From: UBA2357 sp041916775
GTDB lineage: Bacteria; Pseudomonadota; Gammaproteobacteria; Burkholderiales; Rhodocyclaceae
Reading direction: 5' to 3'
NCBI GenBank assembly: GCA_041916775.1
Contig: JAYRYZ010000012.1
Location: 79,874-143,873 of the forward strand
DNA: 64,000 bases
The translations under genes and the position numbers were made by a program. Each line of letters begins with the position of its first letter. The stretch's first letter is position 1. Below, piece by piece: positions 1 through 9,513 of the stretch. The notes beneath the pieces are model-generated. The model did not search any database. It worked only from the letters and a program-made list of their open reading frames with translations, and was not told where the DNA came from.

Positions 1-334
1 AGAGATCCGCAAGCATCGCGTCGAGCAGGCGCGCGCGCTGTGCGACGGACTCGGACAAGGTCAGCCATTCCTCCGGGCCCACGATCAGCGGCAGCATGTC
101 GAGTTCCCATGGCCGGCTGGTGCCGCGCGCGTCCGTGTTCAGGCTGTAGGTGACGCCATCGGCCTCGATGGCTTCACGAACGAACTGGGCGCGTCGGGTG
201 AGTGCGGTATCCGGCAGGTACTCGAGCCTGTCCGCGAACGCACGCCAATGCGACCGCACCGACCCCTTGGCAGCGAGCATCTCGTCGTAGCGTTCAGGCA
301 GGAGAGGATAGGTGTCGATCAGTCCGGCAGGCAT
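1..334 (-). CDS. Circularly permuted ATP-grasp type 2 protein, N-terminal part (cut by window edge)
   Basis: Only the first 111 residues are present; the rest lies outside the window. The translation starts MPAGLIDTYP and contains RPWELDMLPL followed by EEWLTLSESVAQRARLLDAM, the usual N-terminal signature of the circularly permuted ATP-grasp/DUF404-DUF407 family. These proteins are predicted ATP-dependent peptide or amide ligases of unknown substrate and typically sit directly behind a transglutaminase-like DUF2126 gene, as here (36-nt gap, same strand). The ATG at 334 is the first start after the preceding stop codon; the ribosome-binding site is weak, so translational coupling to the upstream gene is likely. 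The family call is from recognition of conserved segments; function is inferred. Confidence 0.8.
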   Translation of the reverse strand, partial: MPAGLIDTYPLLPERYDEMLAAKGSVRSHWRAFADRLEYLPDTALTRRAQFVREAIEADGVTYSLNTDARGTSRPWELDMLPLIVGPEEWLTLSESVAQRARLLDAMLADL

Positions 335-370
335 GCAAAACCGCCCCGGTTGCCCGGAGCGGCCCTTTCG

Positions 371-3300
371 TCAGTGTTTGCGCAAGTCTAGCGTAAATGG
401 GAACTCGGCGTTCACGCCCGGTTCGGCCACCGTTATCTTTCCCGGCGTGTGGCCGATGCGGAAGTAGCGCGCGAGCCGACGACTCTCGGCCTCGAAGGCG
501 TTCACCGGCCGCACGTCGAAGCTGCGCCCGCCCGGGTGGCTTACGTGGTACTGGCAACCGCCGAGGCTGCGGTTCATCCAGGTATCGACGATGTCGAACA
601 CCAGCGGTGCATCAACGCCGATGGTGGGGTGCAGGCATGAGGGCGGCTGCCAGGCGCGATAACGCACGCCGGCGACGAACTCTCCGACCGTGCCGGTGGG
701 CTGCATCGGCAAGGCTACGCCGTTGCAGGTGACGCGGTAGCGATCCGGCGAGACGCCGGTGGCGAGCACTTGCAGGCGTTCCACCGAGGAGTCCACATAG
801 CGCACCGTACCCCCGATCGCACCTTCCTCGCCCATGACATGCCAGGGCTCCAGGGCGCCGCGCAGTTCCAGAGTCATGCCCTTGACGGTGTAGTCGCCGT
901 ACTTCGGGAAGCGGAATTCGAGGTGGGCGGCGAACCACTCTGCCTTGATCGGGAAGCCGGCTTCCTGCATCTCGGTCATCACGTCGTTGAAGTCCTGCCA
1001 GACGAAGTGCGGCAGCATGAAGCGGTCATGTAGCTCGGTACCCCAGCGAGCGAGACGCGGCGGGTTGTAGGGCTGCTTCCAGAAGCGTGCGATCAGCGCC
1101 CGCAGCAGCAACTGCTGGGTAAGGCTCATGCGTGCATGCGGCGGCATCTCGAAGGCGCGCAGCTCCAGTAGGCCGAGGCGGCCGGTGGGGCCGTCCGGGG
1201 AGTACATCTTGTCGATGCAGAACTCGGCGCGGTGGGTGTTGCCGGTGACGTCGATCAGCAGGTTGCGGAACAGTCGGTCTACCAGCCACGGCGGGCAGGC
1301 ATCGCCGAAACCTGCGTTGAGCTTTTCGAGCTCGCGGAAGGCGATCTCGATTTCGTACACCGAATCGTTGCGCGCCTCGTCGATGCGTGGCGCCTGCGAG
1401 GTCGGGCCGATGAAGAGACCGGAGAACAGGTAGGAGAGGCTGGGGTGGTTGTGCCAGTATGCAACCAGGCTCCTCAGCAGATCCGGGCGGCGCAGGAAGG
1501 GCGAATCCGCCGGTGTCGCGCCGCCGAGCACGAAGTGGTTGCCGCCGCCGGTGCCGGTGTGGCGGCCATCCACCATGAACTTCTCGGTGGTGAGGCGCGA
1601 CAGGTGCGCGGAGTCGTAAAGGTGCGTGGTCTGATCCACCAGCTCGTCCCAGCCGCGCGCGGGGTGGATGTTCACCTCGATCACGCCGGGGTCGGGGGTG
1701 ATGCGGAAGTGGGACAGGCGTGGGTCGCTCGGCGGCTCGTAGCCTTCCAGCATCACCGGTTGGTCCAGCGCGGCGGCGGTGTCCTCGATCGCGGTGACGA
1801 TCTCGAGGTAATCCTCGAGGCGGCGAGTGGGCGGCATGAAGATGTACAGAATACCGTTGCGGGCCTGGGCGCACATCGCGGTGCGGGTGATCCAGTGGGC
1901 CGATTCCTTGTCGCCTGGTTGGCGCGTCGTGGATGTTGCCACGTCCGCGTTCGCCGGTCCGGAGGCGCCAGCGCCAGCGCGGGCCGTACCGGTGGCCGAG
2001 CCGATGCCGTCCGCGCCTTCGGTGTCCGTATCGCCATCTGCACGGGTGAGTCGCAACACGTCGTCCGGCACTGCGCTCAGTGCGGCGGCATGGCCGGCAG
2101 TCGCCGCACCTGCGCCGACCGATCCGTCGAAGCTGGTCGCGCCGGTGGTGCTGCCCGGGTCGGCGAACTGGCGGCGGATGGATGCATACAAGGGCAGCGG
2201 CTTCACCTGCTCGAACGGATCGGGCTGATGCACCCAGGGGTATTCGCCTTCGGTGACCCAGGGCTGCGAATCCAGCGGCAGGCGATAGCCGAGCGGCGAG
2301 TCACCCGGGATGAGGTAGCAGCGCTCGGTGCGCAGGAACCACGGGCCGGTCTCCCACTGGTTGGTGTAGGGGTTGCGGGTGATCGGCAGCACATGGCCGA
2401 TGACGTCGGTGAGACCCTGGGTGAATACCTTCATCAGGCGCTCGCGCTCGAGTGGATCGTCCACCCGCGAATCGAAGGGATCGACGTTGCCCGGCAGGCG
2501 GCGCTCGCGCCACATGTAGTAAAAGACGTCCTCGAAGGCGGGGAAGATGAACTTCTGCGTGAGGCCGAGTCGCGACGCGACGCCGTTGAGGAATCGCCCG
2601 GCGATCTGCGCGTTCGCATCCCCGCCGGCCTTCTCGTCGGCGACCAGCGTGGGGTCGCTCCAGATTGGTTGGCCATCGCGGCGCCAGTAGCAGTTCAGCG
2701 ACCAGCGCGGCAGTTGCTCACCCGGGTACCACTTGCCCTGGCCGAAATGCACCAGGCCGAAGGGGCCGTATTTGTCGCGCAGCCTGTGGTAGAGGTCGGC
2801 TGCGAGGAGGCGTTTGGTGGGGCCGAGAGCGTCGGTGTTCCATTCCGCGCCGTCCAGATCATCCACCGACACGAAGGTGGGTTCGCCGCCCTGGGTCAGG
2901 CGTACGTCCATCTCGCCCAGTTCGCGGTCGATGTCGTGGCCGAGATTCTCGATCGCCTGCCACTGCTCGTCGGTGTAGGGCTTGGTGACGCGCGGCGCTT
3001 CCCAGATGCGGGTGACCTTCATCTCGTGATGGAACTCGACTTCGCACTTTTCGAGTCCGCCGGTCACCGGGGCGGCGGAGAAAGGATCGGGCGTGCACGC
3101 CACCGGGATGTGGCCCTCGCCGGCGAAGAGGCCCGATGTCGGATCCAGCCCCACCCAGCCTGCGCCGGGCAGATACACCTCGCACCAGGCGTGCAGGTCG
3201 GTGAAGTCGGCCTCGGGGCCGGACGGGCCATCGAGCGACTTCACATCCGCCTTCAGCTGGATCAGATAGCCCGACACGAAGCGCGCCGCCATCCCGAGAT

Positions 3301-3877
3301 GGCGTAGCAGTTGTACCAGCAGCCAGGCCGAGTCGCGGCAAGAGCCGGAGCGCTTCTCCAGCGTCTCCTCGGGCGTCTGCACGCCCGGCTCCATGCGGAT
3401 GGTGTAGTTGATGTGCTTGTAGAGGTCGCTGTTGAGATCGACGAGGAAGTCGACACTGCGCTTCTTGCTGCGGTCGATCCCGTTCAGGTATGCGGCGAAC
3501 TTCGCGGTCAGCGGCAGCTTCTTGAAGTAAGGGGCGAGCTCGTCCTTCTGCCAGCTCTCGTACTCGAACGGGCAGTTTTCAGCGTAAGGCTCCAGGAAGA
3601 AGTCGAAGGGGTTGATCACCGCCATCTCGGCGACCATGTCGATCTCGATACGGAACTCGGTGGTCTGCTCGGGGAAGGCAAGCCGCGCCAGATAGTTCGA
3701 TTGAGGGTCCTGCTGCCAGTTGATGAAGTGGGTCTTCGGCAGGATGTTCAGCGAATAGCTCAGGATGCGGGTGCGGCTGTGTGGCGCGGGACGCAGACGG
3801 ATGACCTGCGGGCCCAGGTTGATGGGTCGGTCATACTTGTAGTGCGTGACATGGTGAAGTGCAACGTGGATCGACAT
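371..3877 (-). CDS. Transglutaminase-like / DUF2126 large protein
   Basis: A 1168-residue cytoplasmic protein. Residues 1-90 are a bacterial transglutaminase N-terminal domain (MSIHVALHHVTHYKYD). The transglutaminase core has the Cys-His-Asp triad visible in SGSCRDSAW (about 181), DLHAWCEVY (about 228) and LDPTSG (about 245). From about 300 to the end it matches the DUF2126 module (for example TQGGEPTFVS, GGNHFVLGG, RPDLLRSLVAYWHNHPSLSY). The start at 3877 is preferred over longer upstream options because GAGGGG lies about 7 nt upstream and the homologous domain begins there. An Ala/Gly/Thr-rich low-complexity stretch of some 85 residues (about 571-657) interrupts DUF2126. It is probably co-transcribed with the ATP-grasp gene that follows. 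The pair is thought to act in peptide modification or assembly; no substrate is established. Confidence 0.9.
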   Translation of the reverse strand: MSIHVALHHVTHYKYDRPINLGPQVIRLRPAPHSRTRILSYSLNILPKTHFINWQQDPQSNYLARLAFPEQTTEFRIEIDMVAEMAVINPFDFFLEPYAENCPFEYESWQKDELAPYFKKLPLTAKFAAYLNGIDRSKKRSVDFLVDLNSDLYKHINYTIRMEPGVQTPEETLEKRSGSCRDSAWLLVQLLRHLGMAARFVSGYLIQLKADVKSLDGPSGPEADFTDLHAWCEVYLPGAGWVGLDPTSGLFAGEGHIPVACTPDPFSAAPVTGGLEKCEVEFHHEMKVTRIWEAPRVTKPYTDEQWQAIENLGHDIDRELGEMDVRLTQGGEPTFVSVDDLDGAEWNTDALGPTKRLLAADLYHRLRDKYGPFGLVHFGQGKWYPGEQLPRWSLNCYWRRDGQPIWSDPTLVADEKAGGDANAQIAGRFLNGVASRLGLTQKFIFPAFEDVFYYMWRERRLPGNVDPFDSRVDDPLERERLMKVFTQGLTDVIGHVLPITRNPYTNQWETGPWFLRTERCYLIPGDSPLGYRLPLDSQPWVTEGEYPWVHQPDPFEQVKPLPLYASIRRQFADPGSTTGATSFDGSVGAGAATAGHAAALSAVPDDVLRLTRADGDTDTEGADGIGSATGTARAGAGASGPANADVATSTTRQPGDKESAHWITRTAMCAQARNGILYIFMPPTRRLEDYLEIVTAIEDTAAALDQPVMLEGYEPPSDPRLSHFRITPDPGVIEVNIHPARGWDELVDQTTHLYDSAHLSRLTTEKFMVDGRHTGTGGGNHFVLGGATPADSPFLRRPDLLRSLVAYWHNHPSLSYLFSGLFIGPTSQAPRIDEARNDSVYEIEIAFRELEKLNAGFGDACPPWLVDRLFRNLLIDVTGNTHRAEFCIDKMYSPDGPTGRLGLLELRAFEMPPHARMSLTQQLLLRALIARFWKQPYNPPRLARWGTELHDRFMLPHFVWQDFNDVMTEMQEAGFPIKAEWFAAHLEFRFPKYGDYTVKGMTLELRGALEPWHVMGEEGAIGGTVRYVDSSVERLQVLATGVSPDRYRVTCNGVALPMQPTGTVGEFVAGVRYRAWQPPSCLHPTIGVDAPLVFDIVDTWMNRSLGGCQYHVSHPGGRSFDVRPVNAFEAESRRLARYFRIGHTPGKITVAEPGVNAEFPFTLDLRKH

Positions 3878-4217
3878 TCCGTACCCCTCGGGTGATGACT
3901 TGTGCGCGCTTACAGCAATTCCCGCGCCAGTCGGCAGTGGGTGGGGTGCCGCGCGAGAGCGTATTGTCCGGCAAACCGTGCCGGCGCCATCGAACAATTG
4001 GCATTTCTGGCTTCTCTGAACCGATTTGTGCCCGAGCTCGTCATCATAGGGGTGTTGAATGCACCTTGTCGGTGCGCAACAACATTTTGCGTGCCCCGAT
4101 ATGGCGCTGCTTTGGTGCATCGTGCCCATGTTCGACGCATCGGAACTTCGTCGCTACACTGGGGCCATAGACCAATACGCCACGCACCTCCGCGGTGCGA
4201 CCCGACGGAAGAACACC
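3878..4217. other. Divergent intergenic region, transglutaminase gene / M20 gene
   Basis: 340 bp between two divergently transcribed genes, presumably carrying both promoters. No convincing small gene is seen. A dyad GCACC-N5-GGTGC at 4061-4075 is the only clear symmetric site; it resembles an NtrC half-site pair, but no sigma-54 promoter with correct GG/GC spacing follows it. The sequence is less GC-rich than the flanking genes. Confidence 0.4.
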
Positions 4218-5390
4218 ATGAGCGCCATCGAACTCGTCCGCGCGCGGCATGCCGCGCTCACCGAACTGCGTCGTGACATCCATGCCCATCCCGAGCTCGC
4301 CTTCGAGGAGAGGCGCACCGCCGATGTCGTGGCGCGCCACCTCGCCGGGCTGGGGGTGGAGGTCCACACCGGCATCGGCAGGACCGGCGTCGTCGGCGTG
4401 GTCAAGGGGCGGCCCGGCCCGCACGCGATCGGACTGCGCGCCGACATGGACGCGCTGCCGATGCAGGAGCGCAACACCTTCTCCCACGCCTCGCGCCACG
4501 CCGGCTGCATGCACGCCTGCGGGCACGACGGCCACACCACGATGCTGCTCGCCGCGGCCGAGGTGCTGGCGGCCACGCGCGACTTCGATGGCACGGTATT
4601 CCTCGTGTTCCAGCCCGCCGAGGAGGGCGAGGGCGGGGCGCGCGCGATGATCGAGGACGGACTCTTCGACCGCTTCCCGATGCAGTCCATCTTCGGCATG
4701 CACAACTGGCCCGGCATCCCGGCCGGCCGCTTCGCGGTGCATTCCGGCGCGGCGATGGCGAGCGCCGACCGCTTCGACATCCTGGTGCGCGGGCATGGTG
4801 CGCACGCGGCGATGCCGCACCTTGGCACCGACCCGGTGGTCGCAGCGGCGGCGCTGGTGCAGTCCATCCAGACCATCACCAGCCGCACGCTGGATCCGCT
4901 CGACGCCGCGGTGGTGTCGACCACCCTGTTCCATGCCGGCGAGGCGTACAACGTGATCCCCGACCGCGCCAGCCTCGCCGGTACGGTGCGTGCCTTCAGC
5001 GAGACGGTTCAGGTGCGCATCGAGGCGCGCCTGCGCGAGCTGTGCGCCGGCATTGCCGCAGCGCACGGCGTGGAGGTCGACTTCGACTACCGGCGTGGCT
5101 ATCCCGCGACCATCAACACCGCCGCCGAGGCCGCGACATGTGCCGAGGTCGCCGCGCGTGTCGCCGGCGCAGAGGCGGTCGCCATCAACCCGCGGCCGAG
5201 CATGGGTGCCGAGGACTTCGCCTTCTTCCTCAAGGAAAAGCCCGGCTGCTACGTGTGGATAGGCAATGGCGAAGGCGAGGGCGGCTGCATGCTGCACAAC
5301 CCGCGCTACGACTTCAACGACGACATCATCCCGCTCGGCGCGGCCTACTGGGTGGAGCTTGCGCGCACCCTGCTGAAGGCCGATGCCTGA
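4218..5390 (+). CDS. M20 family metal-dependent amidohydrolase (hippurate hydrolase type)
   Basis: A 390-residue cytosolic amidohydrolase that should remove an acyl group from an N-acyl amino acid or similar amide. Visible M20/HipO features: DIHAHPELAFEE near residue 17, the metal-binding CGHDGH motif (about 99-104), PAEEGEGG with the catalytic and metal-bridging glutamates (about 134), GMHNWPGIPAG (about 160), and the C-terminal GAEDFAFF and MLHNPRYDFND supplying the last metal histidine. Length is typical. The ATG at 4218 begins the conserved domain; the open frame extends upstream but that part has no homology. A permease gene follows after 30 nt but is not obviously related. Exact substrate cannot be read from sequence; annotation as hippurate hydrolase would be over-precise. 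Confidence 0.9.
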   Translation: MSAIELVRARHAALTELRRDIHAHPELAFEERRTADVVARHLAGLGVEVHTGIGRTGVVGVVKGRPGPHAIGLRADMDALPMQERNTFSHASRHAGCMHACGHDGHTTMLLAAAEVLAATRDFDGTVFLVFQPAEEGEGGARAMIEDGLFDRFPMQSIFGMHNWPGIPAGRFAVHSGAAMASADRFDILVRGHGAHAAMPHLGTDPVVAAAALVQSIQTITSRTLDPLDAAVVSTTLFHAGEAYNVIPDRASLAGTVRAFSETVQVRIEARLRELCAGIAAAHGVEVDFDYRRGYPATINTAAEAATCAEVAARVAGAEAVAINPRPSMGAEDFAFFLKEKPGCYVWIGNGEGEGGCMLHNPRYDFNDDIIPLGAAYWVELARTLLKADA

Positions 5391-5420
5391 TGGACCCGAT
5401 CAACGGCCCCGGCTGACGAC

Positions 5421-7919
5421 ATGATCCAGACACTGCGCCTTGCCTACCGTACCCTGCTGCGCGATCTGCGCGCCGGGGAATTGCATCTGCTCGGGCTTGC
5501 GATCGTGATTGCGGTCGCGAGCCTCACCAGCGTCGGCTTCCTCGCCGACCGCGTCTCGCGCGGCCTGGACCGCGAGGCCAACCAGTTGCTCGGCGGCGAC
5601 CTGCTGCTGCGCGCCGACAAGCCGTGGCCGGCCGAGTTCGTCGCCGAAGCCGAGTCGCGCGGGCTGCAGACGGCGGGCACGGTGCTGTTCACCAGCATGG
5701 TGAGCACTGCCGAGCAGGCGCAGCTTGCCGGCGTGAAGGTGGTCGATGAGGCCTACCCGCTGCGCGGCGCGGTGCGCACCGCGGCTGGCCCCAATCTTCC
5801 GGAGGCGGACGCGCAGCGCATGCCTGCACGCGGCGAGGTGTGGCTGGACGAGCGCCTCTTCGCCGCGCTGGGGGTTGCAGTTGGCGACTCCATCGAGCTC
5901 GGCCTGCTGCAGTTTCGCGTCGCGGCGATGGTCACCTTCGAGTCCGACCGAGGCGCCAACTTCTTCAGCCTGCTGCCACGTGCGATCTTCAACAGTGCAG
6001 ACCTCGCCGACACCGGCCTCCTCGTCGAGGGAAGTCGTGCCACCTGGCGGCTGCACCTTGCCGGCAGTCTGCCGGCGATCGAGGCCTACCGCGACTGGGC
6101 GCAGGCGCGGCTGGGACGCGGCCAGTCGGTCGAGACGATAGAGAACGCGCGCCCCGAAGTGCGCGCCGCGCTCGACCAGGCGCAGCGCTTCCTGCGCCTC
6201 GCGGCGCTGCTCGCCGTGATCCTCGCCGCGGTGGCGGTGGGCCTTTCGGCGCGCCGCTTCATGCAGCGCCACCTCGACGGCTGCGCGGTGATGCGCTGCC
6301 TCGGCGCGCGGCGCGCGCAGGTGCTCGGCATCGTCGTCGGCGAGTTCCTGCTGTTCGGCATCATCGCCTCGCTTGCCGGTGCCGGGCTGGGCTGGCTGGT
6401 GCAGGCGAGCCTGGTCGCGATCCTCGAGGAGGTGATGGCCACCGCGCTGCCGGCGCCCTCGCTCGCGCCCATCGCGCATGGTGTGCTGGTGGGGCTGGTG
6501 CTGCTGGTGGGCTTCGTGCTGCCGCAACTGCTGCGCCTCGGGCGGGTGTCCACATTGCGCGTGCTGCGCCGCGAGTTCGATGCCATCGAGGTGGGCGCGG
6601 GCTCGGCGTGGGCGTTGGGCGCGGCGGCGCTGTTCGCGATCATCCTGTGGATCGCCGGCGAGCTGCGTTTGGGATTGATGATTGCCGCCGGCTTCGGCGT
6701 CGCGCTGGGGGTGTTCGCGCTCGCCGCCTGGCTGGTGCTGCGCGCGCTCGGCGGGCTCAAGGGGCAGGGCTCGATTGCGGGGGGCGGCTGGCGCTACGGG
6801 CTCGCAGCACTGCGCCGACGCATGGGGGCGAGCGTCATCCAGGCGAGTGCGCTCGGCCTGGGCCTGGCGGCGCTGCTGCTGCTCACGCTGATCCGCGGCG
6901 ACCTGCTCGACAACTGGCGCCAGAAGACGCCGCCGGATGCGCCCAACCGCTTCATCATCAACATCCAGCCAGACCAGCGCGTGCCGCTTGCGGAGCATTT
7001 TGCCGCGCAGGGCTTCGCGGTGCCGGAGATCCTGCCGATGATCCGCGGCCGGCTGGTGGCGATCAACGGTGCCGAGGTCAGGCCCGAGGATTACGAGGAC
7101 AACCGCACTCGCCGCCTCGCCGAGCGAGAGTTCAACCTCAGCTACGGCGCGCGGCTGCCGGACGGCAACCGGGTGTCGGCCGGCGCGTGGCACGGATCAT
7201 CCACGACGCCGGCCTTCTCGGTCGAGGCGGGGTTGGCGGAGACCTTCCGGCTCAAGGTCGGTGACAAGGTACGCTTCAACGTGTCGGGTGAACTGGTGGA
7301 GGCGCCGATCACCAGCGTGCGTACGCTGGAGTGGGATTCGATGCGGGTGAACTTCTTCTTCATCGCCTCGGGCGGTCTCATCGACGACGCGCCGGCCAGC
7401 CTCATCACCAGCTTCAACCTGCCGGCGGACGACCAACGCTTCGTCACCGGGCTGATCCACGCCTTCCCCAACCTGTCCGTGATCGACGTCTCGGCGGTAC
7501 TCGCCCAGGTGCAGGCGATGACCGACAAGCTCATCCTCATCGTGCAGTTCGTGTTCGGCTTCGCGCTTCTGGCGGGCGTCGTGGTGCTCTACGCGGCCTT
7601 GCAGGCGACGCACGACGAGCGCGATTTCGAGCTCGCGATGCTGCGCACCCTGGGCGCGCGCAATCGCCAGGTGCGCCAGGCGCTGCTCGCCGAGTTCCTG
7701 GTGCTCGGTGCGGTGGCCGGCGTGCTCGCGGGGGTGGGGGCGAGCACGATCGGCTGGGCGCTCGCACAGTTCGTGTTCAAGATGAGCTACGTGCCTGCGC
7801 CGGGCGCGCTGCTCGTGGCGCTGCTGCTCGGCGCCGGCGGGGTGGTTCTGGGTGGCTGGCTCGGTACCCGCAGCCTGCTCGCCCGCCCGCCGCTGGCGAG
7901 CCTCAGGGCGCTCGCGTGA
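5421..7919 (+). CDS. FtsX-like ABC transporter permease (YbbP type)
   Basis: An 832-residue integral inner-membrane protein. N-terminal TM (about 24-42), a large periplasmic section, then two FtsX/MacB-type permease units: TMs about 257-385 and again 700-830, with a central TM cluster about 390-445. The opening MIQTLRLAYRTLLRDLRAGE and GLDREANQLLGGDLLLRAD match the YbbP/ putative lysophospholipase L1 biosynthesis permease family. In most bacteria this gene is next to an ATPase (YbbA) and a TesA-type esterase; neither is next to it here, so the ATPase must be encoded elsewhere. The gene starts 30 nt after the M20 gene and probably shares its transcript. Transported substrate unknown; export or extraction of a lipid or lipoprotein is a family-based guess. 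Confidence 0.88.
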   Translation: MIQTLRLAYRTLLRDLRAGELHLLGLAIVIAVASLTSVGFLADRVSRGLDREANQLLGGDLLLRADKPWPAEFVAEAESRGLQTAGTVLFTSMVSTAEQAQLAGVKVVDEAYPLRGAVRTAAGPNLPEADAQRMPARGEVWLDERLFAALGVAVGDSIELGLLQFRVAAMVTFESDRGANFFSLLPRAIFNSADLADTGLLVEGSRATWRLHLAGSLPAIEAYRDWAQARLGRGQSVETIENARPEVRAALDQAQRFLRLAALLAVILAAVAVGLSARRFMQRHLDGCAVMRCLGARRAQVLGIVVGEFLLFGIIASLAGAGLGWLVQASLVAILEEVMATALPAPSLAPIAHGVLVGLVLLVGFVLPQLLRLGRVSTLRVLRREFDAIEVGAGSAWALGAAALFAIILWIAGELRLGLMIAAGFGVALGVFALAAWLVLRALGGLKGQGSIAGGGWRYGLAALRRRMGASVIQASALGLGLAALLLLTLIRGDLLDNWRQKTPPDAPNRFIINIQPDQRVPLAEHFAAQGFAVPEILPMIRGRLVAINGAEVRPEDYEDNRTRRLAEREFNLSYGARLPDGNRVSAGAWHGSSTTPAFSVEAGLAETFRLKVGDKVRFNVSGELVEAPITSVRTLEWDSMRVNFFFIASGGLIDDAPASLITSFNLPADDQRFVTGLIHAFPNLSVIDVSAVLAQVQAMTDKLILIVQFVFGFALLAGVVVLYAALQATHDERDFELAMLRTLGARNRQVRQALLAEFLVLGAVAGVLAGVGASTIGWALAQFVFKMSYVPAPGALLVALLLGAGGVVLGGWLGTRSLLARPPLASLRALA

Positions 7920-7974
7920 TGGGGGGCCGGTACGGTGCGTACCTGCTGATGCACTTCCCCTGCGGCGTTGCAGG

Positions 7975-8766
7975 ATGAGCGCGCAGGCATCGACGTCGGC
8001 ACTCGGTTTCATCGGTGTCGGCGAGCTTGCCGCAGCGCTCGCCATTGCCTTGCGGCGTGCCCATCCGGCGCTCGCGCTGCATCTCTCGCCGCGCGGCGCG
8101 GCGCATGGGAAGGCGCTGGTGGAGCGCTTCGGGGCGTTGCGCCATGAGAGCAACGCGGCGGTGGCCGGTTGCTGCGACACCCTCGTGATCGGCGTGCGGC
8201 CGGCCGACGTGGCGGCGCTCGCCGCCGACCTCGCGCTCACGCCCCGCCATCACTTGCTGGTGCTTGCCGCCGGCATCCCGCATGCGCGCCTCGCCACCTT
8301 GTTCGCGCCGGCGCGCGTCACGCGGGTGATGACGGGCATCGCCGTCTCCGAGGGTGGCAGCGCGATCAGCGTATATCCGGACGCGGCCCCCGTGCATGCG
8401 CTGCTTTCGCCCGCCTGCAACGCACTCATCGGTTTTGCCGACGAGTCCGGTTTCGACGCCTCGATTCTCGCGGTGTGCCTGAACGCCTGGTGGCTTGCAC
8501 AATTCGCCCACCTGCAGCGCTGGCTGTGCGACGCAGCCGGCATGCACGAGGACGCCGCGCGGGCGCTGCTCGCCGCCAACATCGGTGACGTTGCCGCCTT
8601 GCTGCGCGCGCGACCGGAGATGAGCCCCGGCGAACTCGCCGCGCAGATCGGCACCCCCGGCACCTACACCGCGGCGGGCCTCGCGCAGCTGGACGCGGTC
8701 AACGCCCACGCAATGTGGACGGATGCGCTGGAGGTCTTGCTGGTTCGGTTGCGGTCCGGGGCATAG
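7975..8766 (+). CDS. Pyrroline-5-carboxylate reductase-like NAD(P)-binding protein
   Basis: A 263-residue ProC-like oxidoreductase. The Rossmann start LGFIGVGELAAALAIAL (about 9-25) replaces the usual GxGxMxxA with GVGELAAAL. The VIGVRPADV segment is the typical second-strand motif of P5CR. The C-terminal dimerisation domain has IGTPGTYTAAGLAQLD, which corresponds to the TSPGGTTxxGL motif that binds substrate; here it is less conserved, so the enzyme may be a paralogue with another imino-acid substrate. The ATG at 7975 is chosen because the dinucleotide fold starts right behind it. It lies 55 nt after the permease gene. True proC function is uncertain. Confidence 0.75.
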   Translation: MSAQASTSALGFIGVGELAAALAIALRRAHPALALHLSPRGAAHGKALVERFGALRHESNAAVAGCCDTLVIGVRPADVAALAADLALTPRHHLLVLAAGIPHARLATLFAPARVTRVMTGIAVSEGGSAISVYPDAAPVHALLSPACNALIGFADESGFDASILAVCLNAWWLAQFAHLQRWLCDAAGMHEDAARALLAANIGDVAALLRARPEMSPGELAAQIGTPGTYTAAGLAQLDAVNAHAMWTDALEVLLVRLRSGA

Positions 8767-8826
8767 ACGGACTGTGCCGGGGGACCCTGGTCTGCCCACG
8801 TCCGTGTGGATGGTGCCAGAAGTTCC

Positions 8827-9513
8827 TCAGCCCCGCCCGCGTCGCGTGCCCAGTGCCCGTTCGAGCTCGTTCATCAGCCCGGCGATGTTGCCAGCGAAGC
8901 GGCCGGTCTGGTCGGCGAGGGACTTGACCTCGTCGGCGACCACCGCGAAGCCGCGCCCGTGTTCGCCAGCGCGGGCGGCCTCGATCGCGGCGTTGAGGCT
9001 GAGCATGCGCAGGGCCTTGAGCACCGAGACGATCTTGTCCGATTCGGCGACGATGGCGGCGTTGAGCTGCTGGACTGCGGACATCTGTTCAGCGCGCTGC
9101 AGCTCGGCCTGCTTGCGTTCATGGATGTCCGTCACCACGCCTTCAAGGTAGCGCAGCTCACCGGCCGTGCCGAAGACCGGGCCGCCGTGCTCGTTGACCC
9201 AGCGGACGGAGCCGTTGCGCTGGCGGATGCGGTAGTCGATGTTCCAGTTCCGGCGTGCTTCGCAGGCTTCTCCAACGGCGCCGTCCACCGCGGCGGCGTC
9301 CTCCTTGTCGATCAGGGCGGCGTAGGCCACCGTGCGATTGCCGATCAAGTCCCCTGCAGTGTAGCCGGTGAGGCCCTCCACGTCGCCAGCCGTGATCAGC
9401 ATGGTGAAGTCGGCGTCGTTCTGGCAACGGTAGAGGAAGCCGTTCATGCGGCCGGCGATGCTGTGATAGGCGTCTTCGACCGATTCATCCAGTCGTTCGT
9501 CGAGTGCGGTCAT
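8827..9513 (-). CDS. PAS protein with minimal methyl-accepting signalling tip
   Basis: A 228-residue soluble protein. Residues about 15-130 form a PAS/PAC sensor (FTMLITAGDVEGLTGY, WNIDYRIRQRNGSVRWV, GVVTDIHERK). Residues about 150-215 match only the hairpin tip of MCP signalling domains (LSLNAAIEAARAGEHGRGFAVVADEV), after which the protein stops; the long helical stalk is missing. The start at 9513 is preferred because GGAG lies 6 nt upstream; ATGs at 9519 and 9525 are in frame. No TM segment. It is divergently arranged with the Amt fusion gene, 281 bp apart. The tip could contact CheA/CheW or act as a dimer switch for another partner; not a standard chemoreceptor. Confidence 0.8.
   Translation of the reverse strand: MTALDERLDESVEDAYHSIAGRMNGFLYRCQNDADFTMLITAGDVEGLTGYTAGDLIGNRTVAYAALIDKEDAAAVDGAVGEACEARRNWNIDYRIRQRNGSVRWVNEHGGPVFGTAGELRYLEGVVTDIHERKQAELQRAEQMSAVQQLNAAIVAESDKIVSVLKALRMLSLNAAIEAARAGEHGRGFAVVADEVKSLADQTGRFAGNIAGLMNELERALGTRRGRG

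Noticed and set aside
1232..3307. Long plus-strand open frame of 691 codons opposite the transglutaminase gene
   Set aside because: It mirrors a clearly coding minus-strand gene with family motifs; high GC makes such shadow frames common. No homology or ribosome-binding site.
4060..4076. NtrC-like dyad TGCACC-N5-GGTGCG upstream of the M20 gene
   Set aside because: The outer half-sites fit, but inner bases deviate and no sigma-54 promoter with correct GG-N10-GC spacing was found up to the start codon.
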